DNA of 64,000 bases, taken from the NCBI RefSeq assembly GCF_964340395.1, contig NC_135554.1, positions 1,607,501-1,671,500 on the forward strand. The letters run 5' to 3'. The notes beneath the pieces were generated by a model that was given only the letters and a program-made list of their open reading frames with translations, searched no databases and was not told the DNA's origin. The translations under genes were made by a program, and so were the position numbers. This document shows positions 13,947-25,410 of this stretch, one piece after another. Source of the DNA: Glandiceps talaboti (taxonomy: Eukaryota; Hemichordata; Enteropneusta; Spengelidae). Every line of letters begins with the position of its first letter. Positions within the stretch are counted from its first letter, which is position 1.

Positions 13947-15364
13947 CCAATTATATTATACATCAACAGCTAATGCAAACAGGGATAGTAAGAAAAAGTC
14001 TGATCTTGAACCTGGACTCTGGAATCGCCTAAAAACATGTCTAAAATGACAAAGCAGTCTTGATTCTTCAGCTCCTTGATGCGTTGCCTCATCAAAATAT
14101 CTTGACAGACTACTTTTAAATCTCAGACTTGTCAACATTTGCCTCCGAAAACGCAAAAAACCAAGAACACTACAAAAAGCGTTCTCTTGTCGAAGTCAGC
14201 CATGTTGACAATGGTACAGTGCTGACATGACTGAGTGCACTGTTTTTGTCCTTGTCTGGAAGGAGACACAAAGCAATGTGGACGCAACCCAAAAGTTAAT
14301 CTGGGATTAATTTGTTTACTGTGACCAGGTCATGGCCAAGATTTTCAGTAGTGTGAATGAAGTATACATGTATACGTATGTACCCTATTAGAGGACGAGA
14401 ACTATCTAAACTGATCGCAGACTAATTCACATATAGTAAATAAACAAGATGAACTATGTACCCAATTTGAAGACCTTCACTTTGACCTTGACTTCTATCT
14501 TCTTCGTGCACATTCACAACTCTAATGTGCATGGGCTAAACCAAACTTGGCACAAATATCAGACACAGTAGTCCACCTATGCACATTGCTTTGTTTCATG
14601 ACCTTCACAATAATGAATAATTGGCAGCAATATTTGTCATAAAAAATGCAGAATATGAATTACTAAATTAAAAGTTGAAATGTGGGGTTGAATATGTGCT
14701 CGACGAAGACCTGATCTATGTATAACAACTTTCACTTGACCAGAAACACTTTACTATTTATTGTATATATCAGTAACTTCCATATTTTAGCAAAAACATA
14801 TCGTCAAATTTGTTAACAAGTGGTGTTTGCAGAGTTACTTTGAACAATGATAACATATTTGTAGGTGCATGCTAATTGCAATAGGTAGCATTGGCCATCT
14901 TCCCTCTCCACTATGGTTCTTCTTTATTTCAAATAGTGAGACTGTGAACAGTTTCATGCACACAGATTTTGGGAATACAATCCACGTATACCCTTACTAA
15001 TGACTATAAAAGGTACTGAAAACAACTTTAAATCATTAAATGCAACCTACGTCTTGTCTATGCTGTCATTTCTTGTCTTACGTTTGCTCGAGCCACAAAA
15101 CGTATGATATGACAGCTGTTTAAGGTATTAGACCACCCTAAATTACAATTACAGAATATAGTATTTCATTTTAGTATTTGACATTTAATACTCCATAAAC
15201 AAGACATATTTTGAAAGCTATGAATCTCCTCTACGCATTTATTTTTTCAACACGTTAAAAAAGTGAAAGTTGGTCACGTGACATTGGAATAATTAGTGGA
15301 GTTCAAACTTTGCATCAGCGGCAGTTTTCAGAATGTGAACTGTTGAAGTGTTGTCATGTCTTAC
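13947..15364. other. Intron, no feature seen
   Basis: RIC1 intron of 1.4 kb between the 59-bp array and exon I. No exon matching RIC1 is expected here, because exons I and J join in phase. I see no repeats longer than a few units. Confidence 0.55.
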
Positions 15365-15493
15365 CTTCATACCAACAGCACCACAACCCAACCACAGTGC
15401 TTCCATCAAGTGGGGTTTCTCTTTGCTGGATCCTATAGGAGCCCACATGTTTTCAACTGATGATGCTAATACTACTGGTGCAAGGAAAGGAAG
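15365..15493 (-). CDS. RIC1: RIC1 exon I, SVENMW motif exon next to a minisatellite
   Basis: This is a 129-nt (43-codon), phase 0-0 exon with donor AAG|GTAAGA. It encodes [20 protein letters not shown] and then [18 protein letters not shown], matching vertebrate 'LPFCPPVVLAQSVENVW' and 'RHLLEALWLSCGGAGMK'. Its acceptor (TATCTGTACAG) is the last, slightly altered unit of the 24-bp array at 15496-16075. The array is 8 codons per unit and stays open in the exon's own reading frame, so a false 263-residue frame of repeated VTQLCVVS units runs into the exon. Confidence 0.95.
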
Positions 15494-15495
15494 CT

Positions 15496-16075
15496 GTACA
15501 GATACAACACATAGTTGAGTTACAGATGCAACACATAGTTGAGTTACAGATGCAACACATAGTTGAGTTACAGATGCAACACATAGTTCAGTCACAGATA
15601 CAACACATAGTTCAGTCACAGATGCAACACATAGTTCAGTCACAGATACAACACATAGTTCAGTCACAGATACAACACATAGTTGAGTTACAGATGCAAC
15701 ACATAGTTGAGTTACAGATACAACACATAGTTCAGTTACTGATACAACACATAGTTGAGTTACAGATACAATACATAGTTGAGTTACAGATACAACACAT
15801 AGTTCAGTTACTGATACAACACATAGTTGAGTTACAGATACAATACATAGTTGAGTTACAGATACAACACATATTTCAGTTACTGATACAACACATAGTT
15901 CAGTTACTGATACAACACATAGTTGAGTTACAGATACAATACATAGTTCAGTTACTGATACAACACATAGTTCAGTTACTGATACAACACATAGTTGAGT
16001 TACAGATACAACACATAGTTGAGTTACAGATACAACACATACTTCTGTTACAGATACAACACATAGTTCAGTTAA
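15496..16075. repeat. 24-bp minisatellite ending in a RIC1 splice acceptor
   Basis: About 24 copies of a 24-bp unit of the form ACAGATRCAACACATAGTTS plus AGTT, with variants CAGTTACTG and CAGTCACAG. Because 24 is a multiple of three there are open frames on both strands (repeated VTQLCVVS on minus, QHIVELQI on plus). Neither has other coding support. The last unit on the gene strand provides the acceptor CAG of exon I. Confidence 0.95.
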
Positions 16076-16229
16076 ATGAATCAAGAATAATTAGAGCTCC
16101 ATATAAATAATAATTTCTTTCTTTTATCTATGAATTTGATACACTCCTAGAGTTCATAATAAATTCATAGTTACTTCTGTTTACTCTAATGGTGATGCTG
16201 AGGTATCCATAGCTGTAAAATAGCCTTAC

Positions 16230-16366
16230 CTCTTGGGAAGCTTTCTTTTTCTCAGTTTCTTTGTGCAGTGGTTTGGTTCGATCTCTCTGCAGCATTAGTA
16301 ATCTTCCTGATACATTCACAATTAGACTTTCAGCTTCTCTACTCTGTGATGGTGTTTTACTGGAAG
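16230..16366 (-). CDS. RIC1: RIC1 exon H, LxMLQRDR motif exon
   Basis: This 137-nt exon has acceptor ACTTTTGACAG and donor GAG|GTAAGG. It enters in phase 1 and leaves in phase 0. It encodes ASSKTPSQSREAESLIVNVS, then GRLLMLQRDRTKPLHKETEK and a Lys-rich tail, matching vertebrate '[31 protein letters not shown]'. The charged tail corresponds to the linker before 'LLPFCPPVVLAQSVENVW'. Retaining the intron after it meets a TAG at about 16128, so the long open frame in the array further on is not reached from this exon. Confidence 0.94.
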
Positions 16367-16376
16367 CTGTCAAAAG

Positions 16377-16431
16377 TTACATTACATTACATTACATTAC
16401 ATTACATTACATGACATGACATGACATACAT
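16377..16431. repeat. Pentanucleotide microsatellite (ATTAC/ATGAC)n
   Basis: About seven ATTAC units followed by three ATGAC units, about 10 bp upstream (gene sense) of the RIC1 exon H acceptor. The following stretch, 16432-16823, is intron in which I see nothing. Confidence 0.95.
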
Positions 16432-16823
16432 GTGCATATCCATTTTCGTCAATGGGATTCTATGAATACCCAACACAACATACTTGGGGAATTGTCCTTT
16501 AGAATTTGTCTCTTACCCATAATGCAAAGCTCACTATTCAAAAGTGTGTGGTAAGAGTCAAAATAGGTGAGTAGCAGATGACCTTAGCAGACATAAAGTT
16601 ACAATACTCTACTGTTTTCCTGTGTGAGTCTTTAAGACATCAAAGAGGGACTTTTTTGTTTGTTTCAGATTTGAATTTGAATTTTCTATGTAAAAATTTA
16701 TACAAGTACATATTAAAATACAAGGTATAAAAATCACCGAGGATAACACATAAAAGTACTTTTAAAAACACTTATTTCCAATGTGGTCATCATAGAAAAT
16801 GCCATGGCAACAACGGTACAAAA

Positions 16824-18278
16824 AAATACCACCAATGGCATTGTAGCACAACTGTACAGTCTTTAATAATGTTGACCCACCTGCTGATCCAAGCTAGGTA
16901 TAGGTGTTTATTTGCTGAATGATTATCCAGTTGCCTAACCAACCCTGTTGTTATCTTTGCAATATACACGATCATTTGGCTGTTGCTATGGGTGTAGTCT
17001 TGTTGCTAGGTATATTTACATACACTTTTTGAACGTTTAAACATTTGTCTATTAAAGATGAGATGCAGGTTCATTGGTGAATTTGTCCTTTGTTTTGTTT
17101 GCTCATTATGAAGCTTCATACATAGTATGTTCCATCATTTTGTTAAAAGATTTTTTGAAAATCAATTATTTTTTCCACCAATAAATTTGAAAAGAAAAAA
17201 ATACCGCCAATGGCGTTGTAGCACAACTGTAGTTTTTAAAAATGTTTATCCATATGCTAGTCTATGTTGCTATGGGCGTGGTCTTGTTGCTAGGAAAATT
17301 TACATACATTTTTTGAATGTTTATTCAATTGTCTATTAAACCCTGTTGTTATCTTTGTGAAATACACCACCGTTTGGCTGTTGCTATGGGCGTGGTCATG
17401 GTTACTAGGGTATTTGCATACATTTTTTGAATGTTTATTCATCTGTCTTTCTATTCCTGTTGTTATCTTTGCAATATACGTGATTATTTGGCTGTTGTTA
17501 TGGGCGTGGTCTTGTTGCTATGCAAATTTACATACATTTTTTGAATGTTTACTCACTTGCTTACCAGATGATGTTGTTATTTGACCAAAATATACTGCCA
17601 TTTGGTTGTTGCTAAAGGGTGTGGTCATGGTTGCTAGGGCCAATTTTGTCAAAATGTTTTTAAGAAAATCTGCAGAATAACAGTTTCAGAAACATCTTGC
17701 CAAGTTTCAGACTAATTGACCAAGTACTTTTTGAGATATAAGTTTTTGACCAAAAATGAACATTTTTACACCTAATTTGCATATCACTCATGGAATCATG
17801 GTATGCTTAATATTTCTTCGTCCACACATCCCTAGATACATTCCCATTAAATTTCAGCCCAATCTGCTCAGTAGTTTTAGAATTAAAGATTTTTAACCAA
17901 AAAGACACATTTTTAGCCCTAATTTGCATATCACTGATGGAATCATCCCGTCATGAACAAATCTTACTTTACACCCCCTTAAGAATGTTCCCACCAAATT
18001 TCGCACCAATCTCCCCAGTAGTTTCTGAGTTTAAGTTTTTTGACCAAAAATCACATTTTTTGACCCAAATCACACACCTGTGATGCGATCATTTTGATTT
18101 GAACAATTTCCCAACTAGACACCCAAAGTAATGGACCCACCAAATATCGTGGCAATCGGTTCAGCGGTTTTTGACTTTAAGTTGTTTACACACACACACA
18201 CACACATCCACACACACAGACAGACAGACAGACGCCGGGCGATCCCTATAGCACTACTGAACAAGTTCAGTTGTGCTA
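16824..18278 (+). mobile_element. R1 repeat, composite copy with two 5' ends
   Basis: R1 is the commonest dispersed family here. A 5' end with TAGCACAACTG (16844-16854) is followed by modules of the type TGTTGCTATGGGCGTGG and then CATACATTTTTTGAATGTTT. Next come a second module type (CACCAAGTTTCAGAC, TAATTTGCATATCACT, CAATCTGCTCAGTAGTTT), the segment ATGGACCCACCAAATATCGT, a CA and CAGA microsatellite, and the terminal hairpin TAGCACTACTGAAC...GTTCAGTTGTGCTA. A second 5' end at about 17200-17245 shows that two copies are fused or nested. No coding capacity. Confidence 0.85.
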
Positions 18279-18397
18279 AAAATGACATGAACTCTAACGC
18301 GATGTGTTTTATATGGTTTCATTCCTGAATGTTTATGTCCAAAGATTTGAATATGTAAAGAAGATTGAATACAGCAGAGTGTGCTTACATATGCAAA

Positions 18398-18790
18398 CAA
18401 GTCATTGAGAATGACATAGTCCCCGCTATGATTGGGTTTTAAGGAATTATCACTACTCTGATCACTCAACAACACTTGTGAACCTAAATCAAACAGACTT
18501 AGATATGTTGTGTCTGCTCGTTGGACATAGAACATGCCTACTCATGTTGTGTCTCCTCATTGGACATGGGACATGCCTACTCTTCAAGATGACGTGATGG
18601 AATAAACCATTCAACAATAAAGGATGGGTCGGGTACGGGGGAGGGGGGGGGGGGGAACCTGTTCAAGCATGTCTGAGTTATGGCTATGGACATGAAAACT
18701 GCATCAACAAAATTGCTGCCATATCGGATTGTATCACGACGAAAATGGATATGTATAAAATTGGATAGCTGTTTCCATGGAAACATATGG
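18398..18790 (+). mobile_element. R2 repeat, right-truncated copy (empty site for the L2 insertion)
   Basis: It starts with the R2 leader CAAGTCATTGAGAATGACAT, whose GTCATT/AATGAC can pair, followed by the arm AGTCCCC. It continues as in the copy at 58264, including an uninterrupted GATATGTTGTGTCTGCTCG at about 18503-18521, the pre-insertion form of the site occupied by an L2 element at 58379. The terminal hairpin of the family is missing. A 14-bp G run lies at 18641-18655. Confidence 0.8.
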
Positions 18791-18799
18791 TAGGCGTGA

Positions 18800-20100
18800 A
18801 AATTATGTTTTCATTATATACACATACATCTCACAAATAACATAAATCTGATAAATATCTTTTTATTTTGCACATTGACCCCACTACCAAGGGTAGTTTG
18901 CCATGCTGAGTTCAAAAAAAGTGGTCAAAAAATGTGTCACTCAGAGTGGGAGACTATTCCAAAGACCAATGCCTGCACAGGCGAATGAACTCTTACCCAC
19001 ACCCGAGTCTTGGAATTACACATGACAGTTCACTCACTCTTTTAGTTTTGCTAACTAGAGACTGAAATCAACGTCTCTACAAATAATCAAAATATTCTTC
19101 ACAGTGGTTTTTGACTTTTAAGTTTCTTTAAGTTTTAAGTCAATCACATAGATAGGCAGACAAACAGATACATCAATGGACAAGACTCTTTATCATGTCT
19201 GTAGCATGAATGAACCTGTTTTAATCATACAGTGTCTATGATTTAGGGGGCGACATCAAAATAAAAAACATCGTAATTACGCGTCCTTACGAGTAGTGAC
19301 GAGTAGTTACTATATTCATAAGTCTCGACGCATATTCATGTACTTTAGGTTGTAGACAATAAAAAGTAAACACCTATTGTCCGTTATTCATGAGCCCAAA
19401 CTACGATCATTTACGCGTAGTCTTCATCGTGAAAAAATTAAGGAAAGAAAAAGATTTTCTTTCCTGTGCAAATCAGTTTCACGCTTACTTTTTTCAATGT
19501 TATTCATTCGATGCCTTCTATCGCATTCGTAAAGTCGGCTAGTCAACTAAGTGTTTCAGATATATTCAGGTGTTTACCTAATATGTCTTGCCTAAAAATA
19601 CCTTGAAGAAGAATTTTTATTCGAAACGTCGGATTTTACATCTATTATTCGGACAGCCTCACAAGTTCCTTATGCACTTCTCGGCGAGTCAACAAACATG
19701 TCGACCATTTTCGTCTGGCTGGTGAACGGTGCATTGATCGTGTTAGATTCAAGTCGCAGGATTTGTCAGTTGAATTTGAACATTGTCCACAAACACAAAT
19801 TAAAAACTAAAGCTTATCTTGCATTAATATATCGTTTGATTTGATTGATTTAGAAGTCACCTAAAAACATGTTGTTTCTTCAAAATTTTGAGGAAAAATG
19901 TCATTTATATAACAAAATTTCGGGTTACGAATAACTGAATACGTTCATCAGTTGGGTCTCTATGTTTATCTATTGACATCACACCATGTGTTGCCGAACA
20001 TTGCAATTTCTCAACTCAACCCCATCATTTAGGAATGTTACTGTACTGAGAAACATAAAAGTTAGTTGTTGTTTTAGAATATATAAAACAAATCCCGTTA
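18800..20100. other. Intron, little seen
   Basis: Mostly unique intron. A short stretch at about 19160-19245 (TCTTTATCATGTCTGTAGCA) recurs near 44490 within the R1 copy there, so it is a repeat fragment. No exon of RIC1 is expected or seen. Confidence 0.5.
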
Positions 20101-20103
20101 TTA

Positions 20104-20190
20104 GATGATATAAAAGTCAAAACTGCACTTCCGCAACCCGGAAATTCAACAGCATTTCTTGGCCCTACCATGGCCGCCAAGCGTGAGCTT
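20104..20190 (+). promoter_or_regulatory. Possible plus-strand promoter and first coding exon
   Basis: A TATA-like GATATAAAAG (about 20106-20115) is followed by facing ETS-type sites (CACTTCCGCAACCCGGAAAT), a pyrimidine-rich TTTCTTGGCCCT and CCATGGCCGCCAAGCGTGAG. The ATG at 20170 is in strong context and is followed after seven codons (MAAKREL) by a perfect GTAAGT donor at 20191. This looks like the start of a housekeeping gene, but no second exon is recognisable before the MITE and RIC1 exon G. It may be a remnant or chance. Confidence 0.25.
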
Positions 20191-20502
20191 GTAAGTTGTA
20201 CTGTTAGTTTGTCGACTGTGCAAAAAACAAAAAGAAAGTCTAACCGCGATTGATGCTTTGAGAGTCACACAATTGTACGATAATCTTCCTCAAAGATTTA
20301 CTGTTAACCCAGGACTGTTACAATATTACGTCCATGCGTCCATCACAATAAATTTTGAATACATACCGTCGTGTTCATGAAAAGATTTACTGAATATTGA
20401 AACTTTGATTTCGTGTGTTCTGAACTAGTTGGAGACTCAAATTATTGTGTTTCCAGGGTTCATAGTATGGTTATAGAGAACACCAGCACTCTCACTTCAC
20501 TA

Positions 20503-20882
20503 CAATCTGATTAAAATCTGATGTGGTGAAAGTGGCTAGATGCTTTTATTTAACTCTATTGCCATCGCTTTGTGTCATTTGTTTTGTTCCCACATCTGAA
20601 CCTGTGTAATAGACAATCCCCGTTGAATGTCAACAATATTGTAAGGTTTTCACAACCAATCAGTATGCCTCAATTCCTCCAGTGTGTGCAGCTGCCAATG
20701 TAATGCTCATCCTGATTGGCCAATCAAAAGTGCGCGATTCAAACGCGATTGTCTATTACACAGGTTCAGATGTGGGACAGCAGCGATCACCCAAAACAAA
20801 ACAAACGACACAAAATGATGTATATATAGAGGTAAATAAAGGCATCTAGCCGCTTTTACCATATCAGATTTTAATCAGATTG
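20503..20882. mobile_element. MITE with long inverted repeats and 9-bp target duplication
   Basis: The 380-bp element starts CAATCTGATTAAAATCTGAT and ends with the reverse complement. The arms of about 120-140 bp differ by scattered substitutions and one ~19-bp indel. Both ends are flanked by ACTTCACTA (20494-20502 and 20883-20891), a 9-bp duplication. Long inverted repeats with 9-bp duplications are typical of Mutator-like MITEs, though hAT-type (8 bp) should be excluded. A degenerate 30-bp direct repeat (AGTATGGTTATAGARAACAC) also brackets the insertion. Confidence 0.85.
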
Positions 20883-21049
20883 ACTTCACTAGTGAAAGTA
20901 TGGTTATAGAAAACACCATAAGCACTGATGTAAATTCCTTGACTATGCCACACATGCACTAAACATCACGTGCTCCTGTTATATTATCATTAGACCACAT
21001 GTTATCAACCTGATGTACGTGTACTAATAGATTTTTAAAGGCAACTCAC

Positions 21050-21157
21050 CTGTTTCTGATCTAAGAGATGTCAGTGTTAGTGATATGAGAGATGTTGGAT
21101 GAGGTACAAAATTGGCCAGTGACAGATCTTGGATTCTTGTCAGGACAGCACATGGAT
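21050..21157 (-). CDS. RIC1: RIC1 exon G, VPHP motif exon
   Basis: This 108-nt exon has acceptor TTTCTGATCAG and donor ACAG|GTGAGT. It enters and leaves in phase 1. Joined to exon F it reads KDTKPN-PCAVLTRIQDLSL, then ANFVPHPTSLISLTLTSLRS, matching vertebrate 'GPN', 'IQVLQEVSMSRYIPHP' and 'VVSVTLTSVSTENG'. The exon is flanked in its downstream intron by a MITE with long inverted repeats (20503-20882) and in its upstream intron by a tetranucleotide composite array starting about 50 bp from the acceptor. Confidence 0.93.
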
Positions 21158-21209
21158 CTGATCAGAAAGAAAATTAAATAAAGACACCTGTATACTAGAA
21201 TCTACTACA

Positions 21210-21320
21210 ACTTGTAGTATGTACAGTACCATTGTACATACTGACATGAATTCTGTAGTCTGTACAGTACCATTGTACATACATACATACATACATACAT
21301 ACATACATACATACATACAT

Positions 21321-21351
<31 letters not shown>

Positions 21352-21503
21352 TACATACATACATACATACAAACATACATACATACATATACATACAAAC
21401 ATACATACATACATACATATAGTACTGACATGAATTCTGTAGTCTGTACAGTACCATTGTACATACTGACATACATACATACATACATACATACACACAT
21501 ACA

Positions 21504-21535
<32 letters not shown>

Positions 21536-21625
21536 GTACTGACATGAATTCTGTAGTCTGTACAGTACCATTGTACATACTGACATACATACAAACATAC
21601 ATACACACACACATACATACATACA

Positions 21626-21657
<32 letters not shown>

Positions 21658-21739
21658 GTACTGACATGAATTCTGTAGTCTGTACAGTACCATTGTACAT
21701 ACTGACATACATACAAACATACATACACACACACATACA

Positions 21740-21771
<32 letters not shown>

Positions 21772-22012
21772 GTACTGACATGAATTCTGTAGTCTGTACA
21801 GTACCATTGTACATACTGACATACATACATACATACATACATACATACACACATACATACATACATACATACATACATACATACATACATACATACATAC
21901 AAACATACATACATACATACATATAGTACTGACATGAATTCTGTAGTCTGTACAGTACCATTGTACATACTGACATACATACATACATACATACATACAT
22001 ACATACAGTACT
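21210..22012. repeat. Composite array: ~50-bp module plus (ATAC)n tracts
   Basis: Seven copies of a non-simple module (GACATGAATTCTGTAGTCTG then TACAGTACCATTGTACATAC) alternate with ATAC/ACAC tracts of varying length, giving repeat periods of about 114-185 bp. Open frames of 286-313 residues on the minus strand (Met-Tyr-Val-Cys repeats) are products of the low-complexity tract. The array lies about 50 bp upstream (gene sense) of RIC1 exon G. Confidence 0.93.
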
Positions 22013-23045
22013 GACATGAATATAACACTGTGTATTCTATATATTTGCATACTTGAATCAGTGCACAACACAACATTGCCAGTTATAAAAAGATAAAAAG
22101 ATAATATAGTTTGGCCACCAGGAGTGCTGTTTGCAATAAATTTCAATGGTTTTGTTCTGACTAAATTAAGAATTGAAAAAAAAACATTATCACGACATAA
22201 ATATCAATAAACTAAAGGACCTTGTTAGTTTGTGTGAAAGTAACAATGATAATATTGAAGAGAACACCAAGTATGTACTTACATGGTTCATCTAGAGTGC
22301 CCTCTATTGATAATTAAAAGAAATTATAAATTTGGATTTGGCATCAGACTGTTAACCACTAGCCTACTGTGTACACTGTTTCCAACTACACTTATACAAC
22401 TGGTCATGAAGTTACTATGGCAACAGTCTCAATGGTAACATGCATTAATATCTACATATATGATAGATTTAAATTTGTCTTGTAGTATGAATGTCAAGTG
22501 TTCCGAAGTAATCCATAATTGCATTTGAAAACTTGACAATGGTTTCTACGAGATTATAAATTGACTCAGTTAGACCAATCCATATACTGGCACACTAAAA
22601 TAAATGTTAGTTGGAAACAGGTTCTACTAATGATATCAGATGCTAGAGTAAGACTACACAATAGGCTAGTAAAACGTTGGCCCTCTTCTTACAAAACTTA
22701 TCAAATGAATGAAAATCTTCCTTATACCCCATAACCTTGTATCAACTCATAGACACATATACTAGCATGCATGCAATGTTTTACATTGGTTCAACACGTA
22801 CACTATAAACCATGATAGCACACTGTAGTTGTATCAAAACTTGCATGTTTTATGTTCTACATTTAACTCTCAACCTAACAACCAATTACCACCTATTCCA
22901 ACACGCTTTTCTAACACTGTCAGTATCAAAATCTATAATCAACTATTATAACACCTGTAATATCAAACTCAATTATCAACAATTCAAACACCTTAAATAT
23001 GACATCATCATCATGTACAGTTCTCAACTCAAACTCTCATGTTTA

Positions 23046-23047
<2 letters not shown>
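22013..23047. other. Intron, no repeat seen apart from a possible microexon
   Basis: AT-rich RIC1 intron of about 1 kb. The only point of note is the candidate microexon at 22283-22303. Confidence 0.5.
22283..22303 (-). CDS. Possible 21-nt RIC1 microexon
   Basis: On the gene strand a pyrimidine-rich stretch ending ATCAATAG is followed by 21 nt and then a perfect GTAAGT donor. Exon F ends in phase 1 and exon G starts in the matching phase. Inserting these 21 nt keeps the frame and would add seven residues (K-GTLDEP, changing the junction residue to Tyr). The vertebrate protein has no equivalent residues, and exons F and G join well without it. If used at all, it would be an alternative microexon. 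A chance match in a 13.5-kb intron is quite possible. Confidence 0.3.
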
Positions 23048-23117
<70 letters not shown>

Positions 23118-23141
23118 TGTGTGTGTGTGTGCGTGTGTGTA
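23048..23141. repeat. (GT)n microsatellite
   Basis: About 45 GT units with a few GC interruptions near the right end. The stretch 23142-23744 after it is intron in which I see nothing. Confidence 0.97.
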
Positions 23142-23744
23142 TTTAATGTGAACGCACTCTAACATGTGTATACCAAAGTCTTGAGACATGCATTTACCAT
23201 GTTTGTGCATCTATACGATATACAGTGTATTTCTGAGCTGAACACCCAATACTTTGAATTGTGAATTGTGTGGTATCAATGCTACCTGCCAATAACAGTT
23301 ATATGTTTCTAAGAAGCCCCACCAAAAAGGTCACACAATTCATGCATACATGCACCAAATAAAAGATGTTGATAGTTTAATAAAATCAGCATGCACTGTC
23401 TTGTCAGCTAGCATTGTCTTGTCAGCAGACACTGCAGAGGGGTAACAATAACAACAAACATCTTTTATATTTCTTATGATAAAGAAGTGAAAGACATGAT
23501 ATCAAACATGTTACTGCTGGAAGGATAAAAAAGAAAACCGAGCAAAACAGATTATATGAAATAGATGTCAAGCAATATGAATAATTTCTATATGGAGGTT
23601 GGTAAAAGCAAGAATGTCAGTTTATTCATGTTTGTCACTCACAGATATAATACATTTAATTTATAATATGTCTTTATTGTCTAAAAATCATGAAATTCTT
23701 TACGGTTTCAACATCCTACCATTATAAAACCTCTTTCAAATTGT

Positions 23745-25040
23745 ATATACAAGACAGGTTGCTAGTATGGACAATCTACCTTCACAATGGTTATATATAC
23801 AGGACAGGTTACTAGTATGGACAATGTACCTTCACAATGGTTATATATACAGGACAGGTTACTAGTATGGACAATCTACCTTCACAATGGTTATATATAC
23901 ACGACAGGTTACTAGTATGGACAATCTACCTTCACAATGGTTATATATACAGGACAGGTTACTAGTATGGACAATCTACCTTCACAATGGTTATATATAC
24001 ACGACAGGTTACTAGTATGGACAATCTACCTTCACAATGGTTATATATACAGGACAGGTTGCTAGTATGGACAATCTACCTTCACAATGGTTATATATAC
24101 AGGACAGGTTACTAGTATGGACAATCTACCTTCACAATGGTTATATATACAGGACAGGTTACTAGTATGGACAATCTACCTTCACAATGGTTATATATAC
24201 AAGACAGGTTACTAGTATGGACAATCTACCTTCACAATGGTTATATATACAAGACAGGTTGCTAGTATGGACAATCTACCTTCACAATGGTTATATATAC
24301 AGGACAGGTTACTAGTATGGACAATCTACCTTCACAATGGTTATATATACAGGACAGGTTACTAGTATGGACAATCTACCTTCACAATGGTTATATATAC
24401 AGGACAGGTTACTAGTATGGACAATCTACCTTCACAATGGTTATATATACAGGACAGGTTACTAGTATGGACAATCTACCTTCACAATGGTTATATATAC
24501 AAGACAGGTTACTAGTATGGACAATCTACCTTCACAATGGTTATATATACAGGACAGGTTGCTAGTATGGACAATCTACCTTCACAATGGTTATATACAG
24601 GACAGGTTACTAGTATGGACAATCTACCTTCACAATGGTTATATATACAGGACAGGTTACTAGTATGGACAATCTACCTTCACAATGGTTATATATACAG
24701 GACAGGTTACTAGTATGGACAATCTACCTTCACAATGGTTATATATACACGACAGGTTACTAGTATGGACAATCTACCTTCACAATGGTTATATATACAG
24801 GACAGGTTACTAGTATGGACAATCTACTTTCACAATGGTTATATATACAGGACAGGTTGCTAGTATGGACAATCTACCTTCACAATGGTTATATACAGGA
24901 CAGGTTACTAGTATGGACAATCTACCTTCACAATGGTTATATATACAGGACAGGTTACTAGTATGGACAATCTACCTTCACAATGGTTATATATACAGGA
25001 CAGGTTACTAGTATGGACAGTCTACATCTACCTTCACAAT
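23745..25040. repeat. 50-bp minisatellite
   Basis: About 26 copies of a unit beginning GACAGGTTACTAGTATGGAC and ending CACAATGGTTATATATACAG. Units are nearly identical. Two 48-bp units lack one TA and lie six units apart, with the same order of neighbouring variants around them, which suggests a block duplication of about 300 bp. Confidence 0.96.
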
Positions 25041-25332
25041 GGTTATACATACATTTTGTATTCTAAACTGTAAACATAGTTAATGTTTCACATTGTAACT
25101 GGGAAAGAAGTTTGACATGCATCTGCATTTTTGAAGTGAGAGTAACATAATTATAATTGAACCTCTATAAAATATTGTGAAGCCATTTCAAGTTACATGT
25201 ACATACATAAGTGATGCAACTAAATCCAAGAGGACAACCATTGTGTCAACCATTGCAACGGCAGGACTCTCCTCTACTAATCAAACCATTTAGCTACGTA
25301 ATTAGCTATTCTCAGAAAGTATTGAGATTGAA

Positions 25333-25410
25333 AAGTACTGTCATGCGATTTTGTGGGTTACAGATTAGTCTGTATTTTGACAGAATCAGGAGAACTCAGT
25401 CCACAATTAA
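25333..25410 (+). repeat. 78-bp block shared with 37947-38024
   Basis: Seventy-eight bases starting AAGTACTGTCATGCGATTTT occur here and at 37947 with a single difference, while the flanks are unrelated. One plus-strand frame is open in both (VLSCDFVGYRLVCILT then SGELSPQL). The two copies differ at a Lys/Glu codon. I cannot identify the source. It could be a mobile-element fragment or a duplicated exon. Confidence 0.7.

Noticed and set aside
15293-16110. Open frames of 263 and 216 codons across the 24-bp array on the two strands
   Set aside because: The period is a multiple of three, so frames stay open by arithmetic. Only the last 43 codons of the minus frame (RIC1 exon I) are supported as coding.
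21140-22146. Minus-strand frames of 286-313 codons of Met-Tyr-Val-Cys repeats
   Set aside because: Direct translation of ATAC microsatellite. Three overlapping frames are open at once and there is no protein-like composition.
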